Below, piece by piece: positions 25,665 to 34,515 of a stretch of 64,000 bases of DNA (the first letter of the stretch is position 1; each line of letters opens with the position of its first letter). Under the pieces are notes generated by a model. The model had not been told where the DNA came from. It made no database searches and worked only from the letters and a program-made list of their open reading frames with translations. The stretch is from Betaproteobacteria bacterium (GTDB lineage: Bacteria; Pseudomonadota; Gammaproteobacteria; Burkholderiales; SG8-41). The stretch covers positions 1 through 64,000 of the forward strand of contig JAQGMI010000060.1 of NCBI GenBank assembly GCA_028292435.1, written 5' to 3'. The position numbers and the translations under genes were made by a program.

Positions 25665-26069
25665 TTACATCATCCAGAGCTGGTGGCCGATCACCGCCTG
25701 ATAAAGGCACAGCACCGCCTCGAGCGCCAGTACCAGAAATGTGAGGCCGGCACCTGCAATCCGGGGCGACATCGAGTGCTTCGCATAAGAAAACGCGGAT
25801 GCGTGCAGCAGCCGCGAGATGACCAGCAGGATGCCGAGCGCATGCAGCACGTAAATCGAGAACCGGCTTAGCTCGAGCATCGCCATCATGAGTAAGGCGA
25901 GCGGCACATACTCGGCGAAATTGGCGTGACCACGGACGAGCCGCAGCATGCCCGCATTGCCGCCGTCGCCGAGCAGGATCTTTTCGCTGCCCCGGCGGCG
26001 GATAATGCGCACGCTCAGGAACAGGAACCACAGGACGAGCAAGCCCGCGTATAACGGCGTCACCATCAT
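25665..26069 (-). CDS. MAPEG family membrane protein
   Basis: A 134-residue membrane protein with four predicted hydrophobic helices. The MAPEG signature region RGHANFAEYVPLALLMMAMLE is clear around residues 46-66. The family includes microsomal glutathione S-transferases and many bacterial members of unknown substrate. It should sit in the inner membrane as a trimer. The gene is convergent with the Bug receptor and stands alone. Confidence 0.88.
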   Translation of the reverse strand: MMVTPLYAGLLVLWFLFLSVRIIRRRGSEKILLGDGGNAGMLRLVRGHANFAEYVPLALLMMAMLELSRFSIYVLHALGILLVISRLLHASAFSYAKHSMSPRIAGAGLTFLVLALEAVLCLYQAVIGHQLWMM

Positions 26070-26211
26070 GATTGCGTTCCCCCTTGATTGTTATGTGGCC
26101 GCGTCAGGGCGCGACTGCTCGATTGTGCCTGAAGTCCGCCAAGCCTGAGAGCAACGACGGCTTTGCCGGCATTCACCATCGTCCGATACGGCTTGCACAG
26201 CGTCGGCGCGG

Positions 26212-26865
26212 TTAACCTTCGGCGTTGGCAGCGGGCACGATTTGCGAGTTGCTGCGCTTTGTTTCCACCGGCGCGCTCCACTCTGCCGCCGGTTTTACGC
26301 TGGGGAACCATCCGCCATTCGCATCGTCGATCGACGTCGTTTGCCCCAACTGAGGGTTGATGCCGATTGCCGTCATGACGGCTGGCTTGGCGCTCGGAGA
26401 CCATCCGCCGGGCGCAAAGTCGACGGCCGTCGCTTGCCCGAACTGAGGGTTGATGCCGATCGCGACGCTGGCTGCCGGTTTTGCGCTCGGGAACCACCCG
26501 CCACGCACATCATAGTCGAGCGTCGTTTGTTGCTGCGGCACGGTCGTGCTCATCGCCGCGGCGGTGGGTGCGGGTTCTGGCGCGTAACCTGAATTCGCCG
26601 CCGTCTTTGTTGCGCACAACGACTTATTGTCGAAGACATTGAAAACTTTGCAATCCTGGTCGAACATCGAGGACAGCGCATGGTCGGTGATCGTCTTCGA
26701 GGAACTCATATAGCTCGCGCCGTCGCCGACGAGCTTCGCGCGCTCGACCTGCGCAATGAGCTGGACGATGCCCGAATTCGCACCCACCAGGCCGAGCATC
26801 GGCGCGCAACCTGAGAGCGCAGTCAATGCGCACGACAAGCAGATGAGACGGATAAGGGTGGGCAT
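26212..26865 (-). CDS. putative lipoprotein with 31-residue C-terminal repeats
   Basis: A 217-residue protein with a signal segment ending in L-S-G-C (cysteine at residue 20), a helical middle part, and a C-terminal half built from a 31-residue repeat that begins GGW(F/S)PSxKPA and ends in GINPQ(F/L)GQ(A/T)T plus a short linker. Two full copies and a truncated third are visible, mirrored by a 93-base period in the DNA (for example TGAGGGTTGATGCCGAT at 26351 and 26444). The middle has two cysteines that could pair. Function is unknown; a cell-envelope role is likely from the lipid anchor. Confidence 0.7.
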   Translation of the reverse strand: MPTLIRLICLSCALTALSGCAPMLGLVGANSGIVQLIAQVERAKLVGDGASYMSSSKTITDHALSSMFDQDCKVFNVFDNKSLCATKTAANSGYAPEPAPTAAAMSTTVPQQQTTLDYDVRGGWFPSAKPAASVAIGINPQFGQATAVDFAPGGWSPSAKPAVMTAIGINPQLGQTTSIDDANGGWFPSVKPAAEWSAPVETKRSNSQIVPAANAEG

Positions 26866-27144
26866 AAGCCGTTTGCCAACGCAAGCGGCATGCCATCACC
26901 GCAGGCCCGCACCGGCGGTGGCGGTGCGACGCTCCCGGGCGCTAATAAATCCCGGGATGCGCTGCGCTACGGCTCAAGCGCGGTGCAGCGGCGCACATTG
27001 TGGTGCATCGAATGAAGACGCTGCATGGACTGACTCGGAGCGGCCGGCGCTCGGGGCTGTAAATCGGACAAAGCGGCGCCGTAATTCCTACGCTAATTTG
27101 CAGCGTTTACCTGCGCGCGTATGGGCGGATGGCCCGCATCGCCG

Positions 27145-27312
27145 CTAAAACGGCGCTTTCGGCTTCACGCGTTTGATTGCTTCTCGATTGAGCAGATGCT
27201 GGCTCGACGAGCCGGCCTTTTTTGGGCTGCTCTGCCGCAGTCGCTTTGCGGGCGCTGTCTTCTGCGGGCGCTTAACTTTCGATTTGCCGACGCGGGCACG
27301 TGCTCTGGGCAT
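27145..27312 (-). CDS. small basic protein of unknown function
   Basis: A 55-residue Lys/Arg/Ser-rich protein starting MPRARARVGKSKVKRP. The ATG at 27312 is preceded by a strong GAGGAG at the right distance, which is the main support for this start. A longer in-frame ORF upstream overlaps the HMG-CoA-lyase-like gene on the same strand in another frame and is a shadow. It is strongly positively charged and probably binds nucleic acid, but there is no recognised domain. Confidence 0.5.
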   Translation of the reverse strand: MPRARARVGKSKVKRPQKTAPAKRLRQSSPKKAGSSSQHLLNREAIKRVKPKAPF

Positions 27313-27383
27313 CGAATTCTCCTCGTGTTCTGGAGAGGATAAGACGGCAGCGTCGAAGCGGCGGTTCCCCGCAGAGCAGCGTC

Positions 27384-28349
27384 TTACGCCGCGGCGCGGA
27401 CTTTCTCGCGCAGTGCACGCAGCGTGCCGCCTTGCTTGACCGCGCCGGGCAGCGGATGACCGACGATGTCTTCGGCGAGCCGCGCCGCTTCGACCAGCAA
27501 ATCGAGATCGACGCCGGTGGCAATGCCCATCTCCTCGCACATGAAAACGAGGTCCTCGGTGCAGATGTTGCCGGCAGCGCCTTTGTGCGCGGCGAACGGA
27601 CAGCCGCCCAGGCCCGCAACGCAGGAATCGTAGACGCCGACGCCCATTTCGAGCCCGGCGTACGCGAGCGCGACGGCCATGCCGCGCGTGTCGTGCAGGT
27701 GCAGCGAGAGGCGCTGCTCGGGATATTTGTCGCGCACCGCGCCGATCACACGCTTGATCGACAGCGGCGTCGCCCACGCCATCGTGTCGGACAGGTTGAG
27801 CGTATTGATCGTCAGGCCATATTCCGCCGCCAGATCGAAAATCTGCCGCGTGATGTCGAGAACGCGATTGACCGTGATGTCGCCTTCGAAGTTGCAGCCG
27901 AACGCGGCCATGATCGAGCCGCGGTCGACCGGCACGTTGTGGCGCTGGTACATCTCGATCATGCCGTGCTGCGCGTCGTAGTTTTCCTGCAGCGTGCGTT
28001 TCTGGTTGCGCTTCACGAACGCTTCAGACGCCGTCAGCGAAATAATGCCGGTCGTGTCAAAGCGGCCGCTCATGATCGCGCGCTCAAGGCCTTTTTCGTT
28101 GAGCGACAGCGCTTCATAGCGTACGCCAGGCGCGCGAGCAAAGCCGGCCGCCACTTCGTCGGCATCGGCCATGCCGGGCACGTTCTTCGCTGGCACGAAC
28201 GAGCACACTTGGATTTGTTTGAGTCCGGTGCGCGACAGCGCATCAACGAGCTCGATTTTGCGCGCGGTGGGAATCGGCCCTTTCTCGAATTGAAAACCCT
28301 CGCGCGGGCCTTGCTCGTAGATATGGACCGACTTCGGTAAATTGCTCAT
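27384..28349 (-). CDS. hydroxymethylglutaryl-CoA lyase family protein
   Basis: A 321-residue TIM-barrel enzyme of the HMG-CoA lyase/DRE-TIM family, which cleaves 3-hydroxy-3-methylglutaryl-CoA or a related 3-hydroxyacyl-CoA. Visible features are GPREGFQ near the N-terminus, CSFVPAKNVPGMAD, the metal ligands in LHLHDTRGM, and the lyase signature GLGGCPFA...GNICTEDLVFM with the active-site cysteine. The ATG at 28349 follows AGGAGAAAG. The open frame continues upstream without a good start. It is divergent from the alpha/beta hydrolase gene. The CoA substrate may be a branched hydroxyacyl-CoA. Confidence 0.88.
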   Translation of the reverse strand: MSNLPKSVHIYEQGPREGFQFEKGPIPTARKIELVDALSRTGLKQIQVCSFVPAKNVPGMADADEVAAGFARAPGVRYEALSLNEKGLERAIMSGRFDTTGIISLTASEAFVKRNQKRTLQENYDAQHGMIEMYQRHNVPVDRGSIMAAFGCNFEGDITVNRVLDITRQIFDLAAEYGLTINTLNLSDTMAWATPLSIKRVIGAVRDKYPEQRLSLHLHDTRGMAVALAYAGLEMGVGVYDSCVAGLGGCPFAAHKGAAGNICTEDLVFMCEEMGIATGVDLDLLVEAARLAEDIVGHPLPGAVKQGGTLRALREKVRAAA

Positions 28350-28527
28350 CGCTTTCTCCTGATGCGCGCAATCCAATTTTGTTGCGCGCGGCGAGTGGAC
28401 GAAACCGCCTGTATTGCACTGAGTATAAACCTTGCGGCAAGCCGGCAAACGACCGCCCGGCCCCGGTTGCAAAGACGCCGCCGTTAATGCATAAAGCTGC
28501 ATTCCCCCTCTACACAAAACTGCCCCT

Positions 28528-29337
28528 ATGCCGAAAGCCCGTGTCGCCCCCGATCTCGAAATGCACTATCTCATCGATGACTTTACCGATCCCTGGAAAA
28601 AAGCTGAAACCATCCTGATGATTCACGGCAATGCCGAGCGCGGGTCCGCCTGGTACGGCTGGGTGCCGCATCTCGCGCGTGAATTTCGCGTCGTGCGTCC
28701 CGATACGCGCGGCTTCGGCGAATCGACCGTGATGCCGCGCGACTTCAAGTGGTCGCTCGATCTCGTCATCGACGATTATCTCGAACTCATGCGCCAGCTC
28801 GGCATCGCGCGCTTTCATTTGATTGCGGCCAAGCTCGGCGGCACCATCGCGCGTCATTTCGCGGCGCGTTGTCCGGACCAGGTGCAGACGCTGACGGTCG
28901 TTGGCACGCCGCCGCCGAAATGGGACCGCCTCGGCGCCAAGGCCGTGCACTCGACCGAAGAGCTCGAGAAGTCGGGCGTCGAAACGTGGGCGCGCAAGAA
29001 CATGGCGAAGCGGCTCGGCAGCAACTTCCCGGCCGAGGGCGTCGAATACTGGACCAAATTCATGGGCAAGACCGCGGCGTCGACGATGATCGGCTTCGGC
29101 GAATCCGTACCTTACGTGGACATCACCGGCGACCTGCCGAACATCAAATGTCCGACGCTCGTGATGACAACCGAAGCAAGCGCGCTGGGCTCCGTTGAAT
29201 CGACGCGCGAATGGCAGGTCATGATTCCGAATTCCGAACTGCGCATTATTCCGGGCGACTCGTATCATGTGGCGGCGACCGACGCCGACCGTTGCGCGCA
29301 GGAAACGCTGCAATTTATTTTGAAGCATCGGCAGTGA
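28528..29337 (+). CDS. alpha/beta hydrolase-fold protein lacking the nucleophilic serine
   Basis: A 269-residue alpha/beta-hydrolase-fold protein. It has the oxyanion-region HGNAERGSAWYGW (33-45), RPDTRGFGES (58-66) and a late histidine in GDSYHVA. At the nucleophile elbow, where relatives have G-x-S-x-G-G, it reads A-A-K102-L-G-G, so the catalytic serine is lysine. It may be non-hydrolytic or use another chemistry. The TGA overlaps by one base the ATG of Bug copy 7, so the two are cotranslated. Confidence 0.8.
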   Translation: MPKARVAPDLEMHYLIDDFTDPWKKAETILMIHGNAERGSAWYGWVPHLAREFRVVRPDTRGFGESTVMPRDFKWSLDLVIDDYLELMRQLGIARFHLIAAKLGGTIARHFAARCPDQVQTLTVVGTPPPKWDRLGAKAVHSTEELEKSGVETWARKNMAKRLGSNFPAEGVEYWTKFMGKTAASTMIGFGESVPYVDITGDLPNIKCPTLVMTTEASALGSVESTREWQVMIPNSELRIIPGDSYHVAATDADRCAQETLQFILKHRQ

Positions 29338-30299
29338 TGCCGCGCGCGCTGGCGGCGATTTTCTGCGCCTGCGCATTAAACGCGCTTGCCGCCGAGACAG
29401 CCAATTACCCGACGAAACCGATCCGCATCGTCGTGCCTTATACGCCCGGCGGGCCAAGCGATATGCAGGCGCGGCTCATCAGCCAGAAACTGACCGAAGC
29501 ATGGGGGCAAACGGCCGTGGTCGACAATCGCGGCGGGGGCAGCGGGATCATAGGTACCGAGTTGGTCGCGCGCGCGGATGCGGATGGCCACACGCTGATC
29601 ATCATGTCCGGCACCAATGCAGTTCAGCCGGCGTTGTATCCCAAATTGCCGTACGACCTTGTGCGTGATTTTGCGTACATCACGCAGATCACGTCGGGGC
29701 CCGGCATACTCGTCGTGAGTCCGGCATTGCCGCTCAAATCCGTGGCCGATTTTCTTGCTTACGCGCGAGCGCGGCCCGGTAAAATTTCTTTCGGTTCGGC
29801 CGGCAACGGCGCGCCGAGTCATCTCGCGGTCGAACTCCTGAAGGTGATGGCGCATATCGATGCCGTGCACATTCCGTATAAGGGCATGGCGGGCGCGTTG
29901 ACCGACGTGATCGGCGGCCAGATTGAATTCAGCATCCCGACTATCGCCGGCGGACTGCCGCTCGCGCGCGCAGGCAAACTGCACGCCCTGGCGGTTACCG
30001 GCGCCAGGCGTTCGCCGGCCGAGCCGTCGCTGCCGACGATCGCCGAATCCGGCGTGCCGAATTACCAGGCGTCGAACTGGTACGGCTTCGCCGCACCGGC
30101 GAAAACGCCGCGCGCGATCATCGACAAGTTGAACCGCGAACTGGTGCGCATACTCGCTGCATCTGACGTGCGCGACAAGCTCGTCAACGTCGGCATGGAA
30201 CCCGTGACGAGCACGCCCGAGCAGTACGCCGCGTTTATCCAGACGGAAGTCATGAAATGGGCGCGCGTGGTGAAGGATGCAAACATTCGCCCTGAGTAG
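29337..30299 (+). CDS. Bug-family tripartite tricarboxylate transporter receptor (copy 7)
   Basis: A 320-residue Bug receptor. The ATG lies in a TGATG overlap with the hydrolase-fold gene. The signal peptide is short (cleavage near L-A-A, residue 19). Landmarks: YPTKPIRIVVPYTPGGPSD, NRGGGSGIIG, ADGHT, SAGNGAPSH, HIPYKG and WYGFAAPAKTP. The coupling to a hydrolase-fold protein and to the MFS gene 6 bases downstream suggests a single uptake and processing operon. Confidence 0.88.
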   Translation: MPRALAAIFCACALNALAAETANYPTKPIRIVVPYTPGGPSDMQARLISQKLTEAWGQTAVVDNRGGGSGIIGTELVARADADGHTLIIMSGTNAVQPALYPKLPYDLVRDFAYITQITSGPGILVVSPALPLKSVADFLAYARARPGKISFGSAGNGAPSHLAVELLKVMAHIDAVHIPYKGMAGALTDVIGGQIEFSIPTIAGGLPLARAGKLHALAVTGARRSPAEPSLPTIAESGVPNYQASNWYGFAAPAKTPRAIIDKLNRELVRILAASDVRDKLVNVGMEPVTSTPEQYAAFIQTEVMKWARVVKDANIRPE

Positions 30300-30305
30300 T
30301 TCGCC

Positions 30306-31514
30306 GTGCGGCATTTGCAGTTTGACGCCGCGTTTGCTACAAGATGTCTTCCGCTTCGTTTCCCTCGTGCCGCTCAGATGACGCTGTTCCTCACGCTCGC
30401 CCTCGCGTTTTTCAACATGACCGGCGTGCGCGCATCGCGCGTGCTGGGCGTGCTGTTCGCGATCAAGCTCGGGGCGGCGCCATTTACGATCGGCGCGCTC
30501 GCGGCGACGTTTGCGTTGTTTCCGCTTTTGCTTTCGTGGCCGGCCGGCCGCATTGTCGACCGCTACGGGCCGCGCACGCCGCTGTTGATGGGCGCAGTCG
30601 GCAGCGCAATCGGCATGCTGTTGCCGTGTTTCTGGCCTTCCCTCGTTGCGGTATTTGCGGCGGCAGCCATGACCGGGATTGCGACAACGTTTTACAGCAT
30701 TGCCCTGCAAAACATGGTCGGCGTCTTTTCGACAGCGGAAAATCGCGCACGCAATTACAGCAATTATGCGATGGCGATCTCGACGGCGGCGTCGGCAGGC
30801 CCGCTGCTTGCCGGCTTTTCATTCGACAATGTCGGGCCGGCGGTCGCTTTCTTCTTCGGCGCACTGTGCTTTCTGGTGCCTGCCATCATGCTCGCGATCT
30901 GGGGCGGCATGCTGCCGCGTGCGAAGCCGACCGAGGCGCCGCCGATGAATGTACGCGACGTGCTGACCAATCCCGGCGTGTGGCCGGTGCTGGTCGCGAG
31001 CAGCCTCGCGCAGACGGGCCTCGACCTTTTTCAGTTCTACATTCCGGTCTACGGCGATTCGCACGGCCTGTCATCCTCCGCGATCGGGATCGTCATCGCG
31101 ATGTGCGCGGTGGGCGGTTTCGCGGCGCGCGTCATCCTGCCGTCGTGGATCAAATGGCTGAATGAAGAAAAAGTGCTGGCGCATGCGCTGATTCTCAGCG
31201 GCTTTAGTCTTGTGCTGGTGCCGTTCGTCACCACGGCGCCAGCGCTGTCGGTGATCGCCTTCGTGTTCGGCTTCGGTCTCAACGTGACGCAGCCGATCTC
31301 GCTGATCATCATGTACGCGCGTTCGCCGGAAGGGCGTTCGGGTGAAGCACTCGGGGTGCGCTTTGCGGCGGACAACTCGACCAAACTGGTCGGTCCGATG
31401 ATCTTCGGCGCGATTGCGGGCGCGATGGGCGTCGCACCGCTGTTCTGGATCAACGCGGCGATGCTGGTGGCCGGCGGCTTCGTGATGGGAAAAACCGCGC
31501 GCAAGAAATCATGA
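30306..31514 (+). CDS. MFS transporter
   Basis: A 402-residue major facilitator superfamily permease with about twelve hydrophobic segments. The conserved loop after helix 2 reads WPAGRIVDRYGPRTP, a form of the MFS motif A. The GTG at 30306 fits the tight operon spacing; an alternative ATG at 30378 would remove 24 residues that precede helix 1. It lies between two Bug receptor genes and overlaps the second by ATGA. It may export or import the same class of compound, but substrate and direction are unknown. Confidence 0.85.
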   Translation: MRHLQFDAAFATRCLPLRFPRAAQMTLFLTLALAFFNMTGVRASRVLGVLFAIKLGAAPFTIGALAATFALFPLLLSWPAGRIVDRYGPRTPLLMGAVGSAIGMLLPCFWPSLVAVFAAAAMTGIATTFYSIALQNMVGVFSTAENRARNYSNYAMAISTAASAGPLLAGFSFDNVGPAVAFFFGALCFLVPAIMLAIWGGMLPRAKPTEAPPMNVRDVLTNPGVWPVLVASSLAQTGLDLFQFYIPVYGDSHGLSSSAIGIVIAMCAVGGFAARVILPSWIKWLNEEKVLAHALILSGFSLVLVPFVTTAPALSVIAFVFGFGLNVTQPISLIIMYARSPEGRSGEALGVRFAADNSTKLVGPMIFGAIAGAMGVAPLFWINAAMLVAGGFVMGKTARKKS

Positions 31515-32467
31515 CGAAAACACTGACCGCTTTTCTCATCGCCGTGAGCGCACAATTGGCCGCCGCGCAGAGCTATCCGGTGAAGCCGATTCGCCTCGTG
31601 CTGCCGGTCGCGCCCGGCGGCGGTTCGGACATCATCGTGCGCATCGTCACGCAAAAAGTCGCAGCGGTCATCGGCCAGCAGTTCGTGATCGATTATCGCG
31701 GCGGCGCCAACGGCAATATCGCGCACGACCTGGTGGCGAAAGCGCCCCCCGATGGCTATACGCTGTTGTGGGTCAATGCGGGCATTGCGACCAACGCGAG
31801 CCTCTATAAAAAGTTGAATCACGACCCGGTCAGGGATTTCACGCCCATTACGCAGCTGACAAGCCAGAGTTATGTCTTCGTCGCGCATCCATCGGTGCCG
31901 ATCAGGAATGTGAAAGAGTTTGTGGCGCTGGCCAATGCACGCAAGGGCGGGCTCGTCTATGCGTCGACCGGCGCCGGTTCGCTGCCCCATCTGGGCATGG
32001 AGCTTTTGATTATCAAGGCGCGGACTTCGGGCACGCACATTCCGTACAAAGGCGCAGGCCCCGCGCTCATCGATTTAATCGGCGGCCAGGTCGACGTGAT
32101 GATGCCAACGATGATCGCCGGCACGCCGTTTGCGAGAAGCGGCAAGTTGCGCGCGCTCGCCGTCACGAGCGCCAGGGGCTCCGCATTGTTGCCGGAGGTC
32201 GCGACCGTTGCGGAACAGGGCTATCCGGGTTTTGAAGTGAGCGGCTGGTATGGCATGTTGGCGCCCGCCGGCACGCCGAAAGAGGCGATCGCTTTGCTCA
32301 ACGCGGAAATCGGCAAGGCGCTCAAATTGCCCGACGTCAACGAACGCTTAAGCGGCGATGGCGCGGTGGCGGTCGGCAATACGCCGGAAGAATTCGGCGC
32401 CTACATCAAGTCTGAAATGGCGAAGTGGGCGCCGGTCATCAAGGCGTCGGGCGCGACCGCCGACTAG
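31511..32467 (+). CDS. Bug-family tripartite tricarboxylate transporter receptor (copy 8)
   Basis: A 318-residue Bug receptor that starts inside the MFS stop (ATGA). The signal peptide ends at about A-A-A-Q (residue 20). Landmarks: YPVKPIRLVLPVAPGGGSD, YRGGANGNIA (Tyr in place of the usual Asn), PDGYT, STGAGSLPH, HIPYKG and WYGMLAPAGTP. Downstream lies a carboxymuconolactone-decarboxylase-like gene after 27 bases. Confidence 0.88.
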   Translation: MTKTLTAFLIAVSAQLAAAQSYPVKPIRLVLPVAPGGGSDIIVRIVTQKVAAVIGQQFVIDYRGGANGNIAHDLVAKAPPDGYTLLWVNAGIATNASLYKKLNHDPVRDFTPITQLTSQSYVFVAHPSVPIRNVKEFVALANARKGGLVYASTGAGSLPHLGMELLIIKARTSGTHIPYKGAGPALIDLIGGQVDVMMPTMIAGTPFARSGKLRALAVTSARGSALLPEVATVAEQGYPGFEVSGWYGMLAPAGTPKEAIALLNAEIGKALKLPDVNERLSGDGAVAVGNTPEEFGAYIKSEMAKWAPVIKASGATAD

Positions 32468-32494
32468 TTAAAGCTTAAAAGCGGGGAGGACGAA

Positions 32495-33019
32495 ATGGCA
32501 CGCATACCGTACATCAAGGAAGCCGAGCATCCCGAGCTCGCGGAGATGATCGCGTCGATCCGCGAGCGCCGGCAGGGCGCGCTGTCGCCGCCCGCCCGCA
32601 TGTTGTTGCACAGCCCGCCGCTCGCCGAGGGCTGGATGAAATTGTTCACCGTGATTCGCTATCAAACGACATTCGACCCGCGCCTGCGCGAGCTGATTGT
32701 CGCGCGCATCGGCGTGCACAATGGCGCGCGCTATGAATACGAGGCGCACCGGTCGCATGCGCTCGCAGCCGGCGTGACGGCCGCGCAGCTCGACGCGATC
32801 GGCGACTGGCGGCAGTCGTCATTGTTCGACGCCACCGCCCGCACGATACTCGAATATACGGACGCCATTACCGACGACATCAAGGTGAGCGACGCGGTGT
32901 TCGCGGCCGTGCGCGCATTGTTTGACGACCGTCAACTGGTCGAGCTGACGGGAACGATTGCGGCTTACAGTTTCGTGTCGCGTTTTCTCGTTGCCCTGGA
33001 GATCGAACCCGGGGAATAA
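32495..33019 (+). CDS. carboxymuconolactone decarboxylase family protein
   Basis: A 174-residue all-helical protein of the CMD/AhpD-like family. The core segment is RELIVARIGVHNGARYEYEAHRSHA around residues 66-90. It has the E-Y-E-x-x-H pattern of the decarboxylase-like branch and no C-x-x-C, so it is not a peroxidase of the AhpD type. GGGGAGG precedes the ATG. As last gene of the hydrolase-Bug-MFS-Bug operon it may act on a lactone or carboxylate intermediate. Confidence 0.85.
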   Translation: MARIPYIKEAEHPELAEMIASIRERRQGALSPPARMLLHSPPLAEGWMKLFTVIRYQTTFDPRLRELIVARIGVHNGARYEYEAHRSHALAAGVTAAQLDAIGDWRQSSLFDATARTILEYTDAITDDIKVSDAVFAAVRALFDDRQLVELTGTIAAYSFVSRFLVALEIEPGE

Positions 33020-33077
33020 CGTTTTGGCGGCAAGGCAGTAAAGACGTAATGTACTGGCAATAAAGGGGGGACTGGCG

Positions 33078-33761
33078 TTGCTGAACTTTCGCTGGTTAGC
33101 GCTGGTCGCGCTCGTCGCCGCACACGCGGCGATGGCGCAGGTCGCTCCGAGCGCGGCCGAAATCCGCGGTTACACCGGTTTGCTGGCGGCGGCGGCGCGC
33201 GGCGATGCGGCCCACGTTTATATGATGACGGGCGCCGGCGAGCCGGTGAACGTCCGCGATGCGTACGGACGCACGCCGCTGCACGTCGCCACTTTCGGCC
33301 GTCATCGCGAAGTCATCGTCGCACTCGCCAAAGCGCGCGCCGACCTGAACCTCACAGAAAACGACCGCTACGATGCGGTCACGATCGCGGCGGTCGCCGA
33401 CGACGTGGAGACGCTGCGCTTGCTGCTGCGCCTGGGCGCGAGTGCCAAGCAGATCACGAGCCGTTACGACGGCACGGCACTGATTGCGGCTGCCCTTCTG
33501 GGTCATGTAGAAGTGGTCAAGCTGTTGATCGACGCCGGCGCGCCGCTCGATCACGTCAACAATCTCGGCTGGACCGCGCTGATCGAATCAATCGTGCTCG
33601 GCCAGGGCGGACCGCGCCATGTCGAGACGCTGCGCGCGCTCGTGCGCGCCGGCGCCAATGTAAATCTTGCGGATCGCCACGGCCAGTCGCCGCTGCAACT
33701 TGCGCGCCAACGCGGCTATCAAACGATGGTCGAGATCCTCGAGCAGGCGGGCGGGAAGTAA
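33078..33761 (+). CDS. ankyrin repeat protein with signal peptide
   Basis: A 227-residue protein with a signal peptide (cleavage near A-M-A-Q, residue 21) and about five ankyrin repeats filling the rest. Repeat landmarks are YGRTPLHVATFGRHREVIVAL, YDGTALIAAALLGHVEVVKLL and HGQSPLQLARQRGYQTMVEIL. Ankyrin repeats mediate protein-protein contacts, so this is probably a periplasmic adaptor. Translation begins at TTG 33078 with GGGGGG upstream. It is followed after 10 bases by the amidase gene. Confidence 0.88.
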   Translation: MLNFRWLALVALVAAHAAMAQVAPSAAEIRGYTGLLAAAARGDAAHVYMMTGAGEPVNVRDAYGRTPLHVATFGRHREVIVALAKARADLNLTENDRYDAVTIAAVADDVETLRLLLRLGASAKQITSRYDGTALIAAALLGHVEVVKLLIDAGAPLDHVNNLGWTALIESIVLGQGGPRHVETLRALVRAGANVNLADRHGQSPLQLARQRGYQTMVEILEQAGGK

Positions 33762-33771
33762 AATCGGGGCG

Positions 33772-34515
33772 ATGCAGATCACGCGCGCATTATCGGTTTT
33801 CACACTCGTGGCACTTAGTGCGTGCACGACGCCGCCCGCCATTCAACACACGACGTTGCCCGTCAGCGTCCGGCTCTCGGCCAATTTCGACGAGCGGCGC
33901 CCGAATTATGTGATCGTGCATTACACGAGCAGCGACACCGCCGACCGCGCGCTGCGCACCCTGACCGATCCCGCGAGCAAAGTGAGCGCGCATTATCTGA
34001 TCGCGAGCGATGGAAAAATTTACTCACTGGTCGACGAGCGGGCGCGCGCCTGGCATGCGGGCGTTTCGTACTGGGGCGGCAACCGCGATGTCAATTCCAC
34101 GGCGATCGGCATCGAGCTCGACAACAACGGACGCGATCCGTTTGCCGCACCGCTTATCGATGCACTGGGTGCGCTGCTTGGCGATCTCAAAGAGCGTTTC
34201 TCGATTCCGACCGCCAACTTTCTCGGCCATAGCGATGTCGCGCCGCGGCGCAAGGTCGATCCGGGCGCGCTGTTTCCGTGGCGCGAACTGGCCGCGCGCG
34301 GATTCGGCGTGTGGTGCGATCCGCCGTATCGCGTGCCGCCGGCGGCCGACGGCGCGACATTGCTCGCGGCGTTCGGTTACGACACCGCGGACGAAGCCGC
34401 CGCCGTCAGCGCGTTCAAATTGCATTTCGTGCCGGACGGCGATCCGCGCGAACTCACCGACGGCGACCGTGCGCTGCTCGCCTGCCTGATCGAGCAGAAG
34501 CGGACAATCGAATGA
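33772..34515 (+). CDS. N-acetylmuramoyl-L-alanine amidase (AmiD-like lipoprotein)
   Basis: A 247-residue Amidase_2 (zinc amidase, AmpD/AmiD type) protein that cleaves the bond between N-acetylmuramic acid and the stem peptide. A signal segment ends in L-S-A-C (residue 18), so it is probably lipid-anchored. Zinc-site residues are H in VIVHYTSS and H plus D in FLGHSDVAPRRKVDPGALFPW; an intermediate WHAGVSYWGG motif is also typical. The C-terminal 60 residues resemble the peptidoglycan-binding tail of AmiD. The start at ATG 33772 follows GGGGCG. The stop overlaps hslR by ATGA. Confidence 0.9.
   Translation: MQITRALSVFTLVALSACTTPPAIQHTTLPVSVRLSANFDERRPNYVIVHYTSSDTADRALRTLTDPASKVSAHYLIASDGKIYSLVDERARAWHAGVSYWGGNRDVNSTAIGIELDNNGRDPFAAPLIDALGALLGDLKERFSIPTANFLGHSDVAPRRKVDPGALFPWRELAARGFGVWCDPPYRVPPAADGATLLAAFGYDTADEAAAVSAFKLHFVPDGDPRELTDGDRALLACLIEQKRTIE

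Noticed and set aside
27313-27777. Upstream extension of the small basic protein to a 210-residue frame
   Set aside because: It overlaps the HMG-CoA-lyase-like gene on the same strand in another frame and is Arg/Ala-rich shadow sequence. The internal ATG with GAGGAG explains the conserved-looking part.
32495-33019. Loss of the AhpD C-x-x-C in the carboxymuconolactone decarboxylase-like protein
   Set aside because: The E-Y-E-x-x-H form without cysteines is normal for the decarboxylase-like branch, so nothing is missing.
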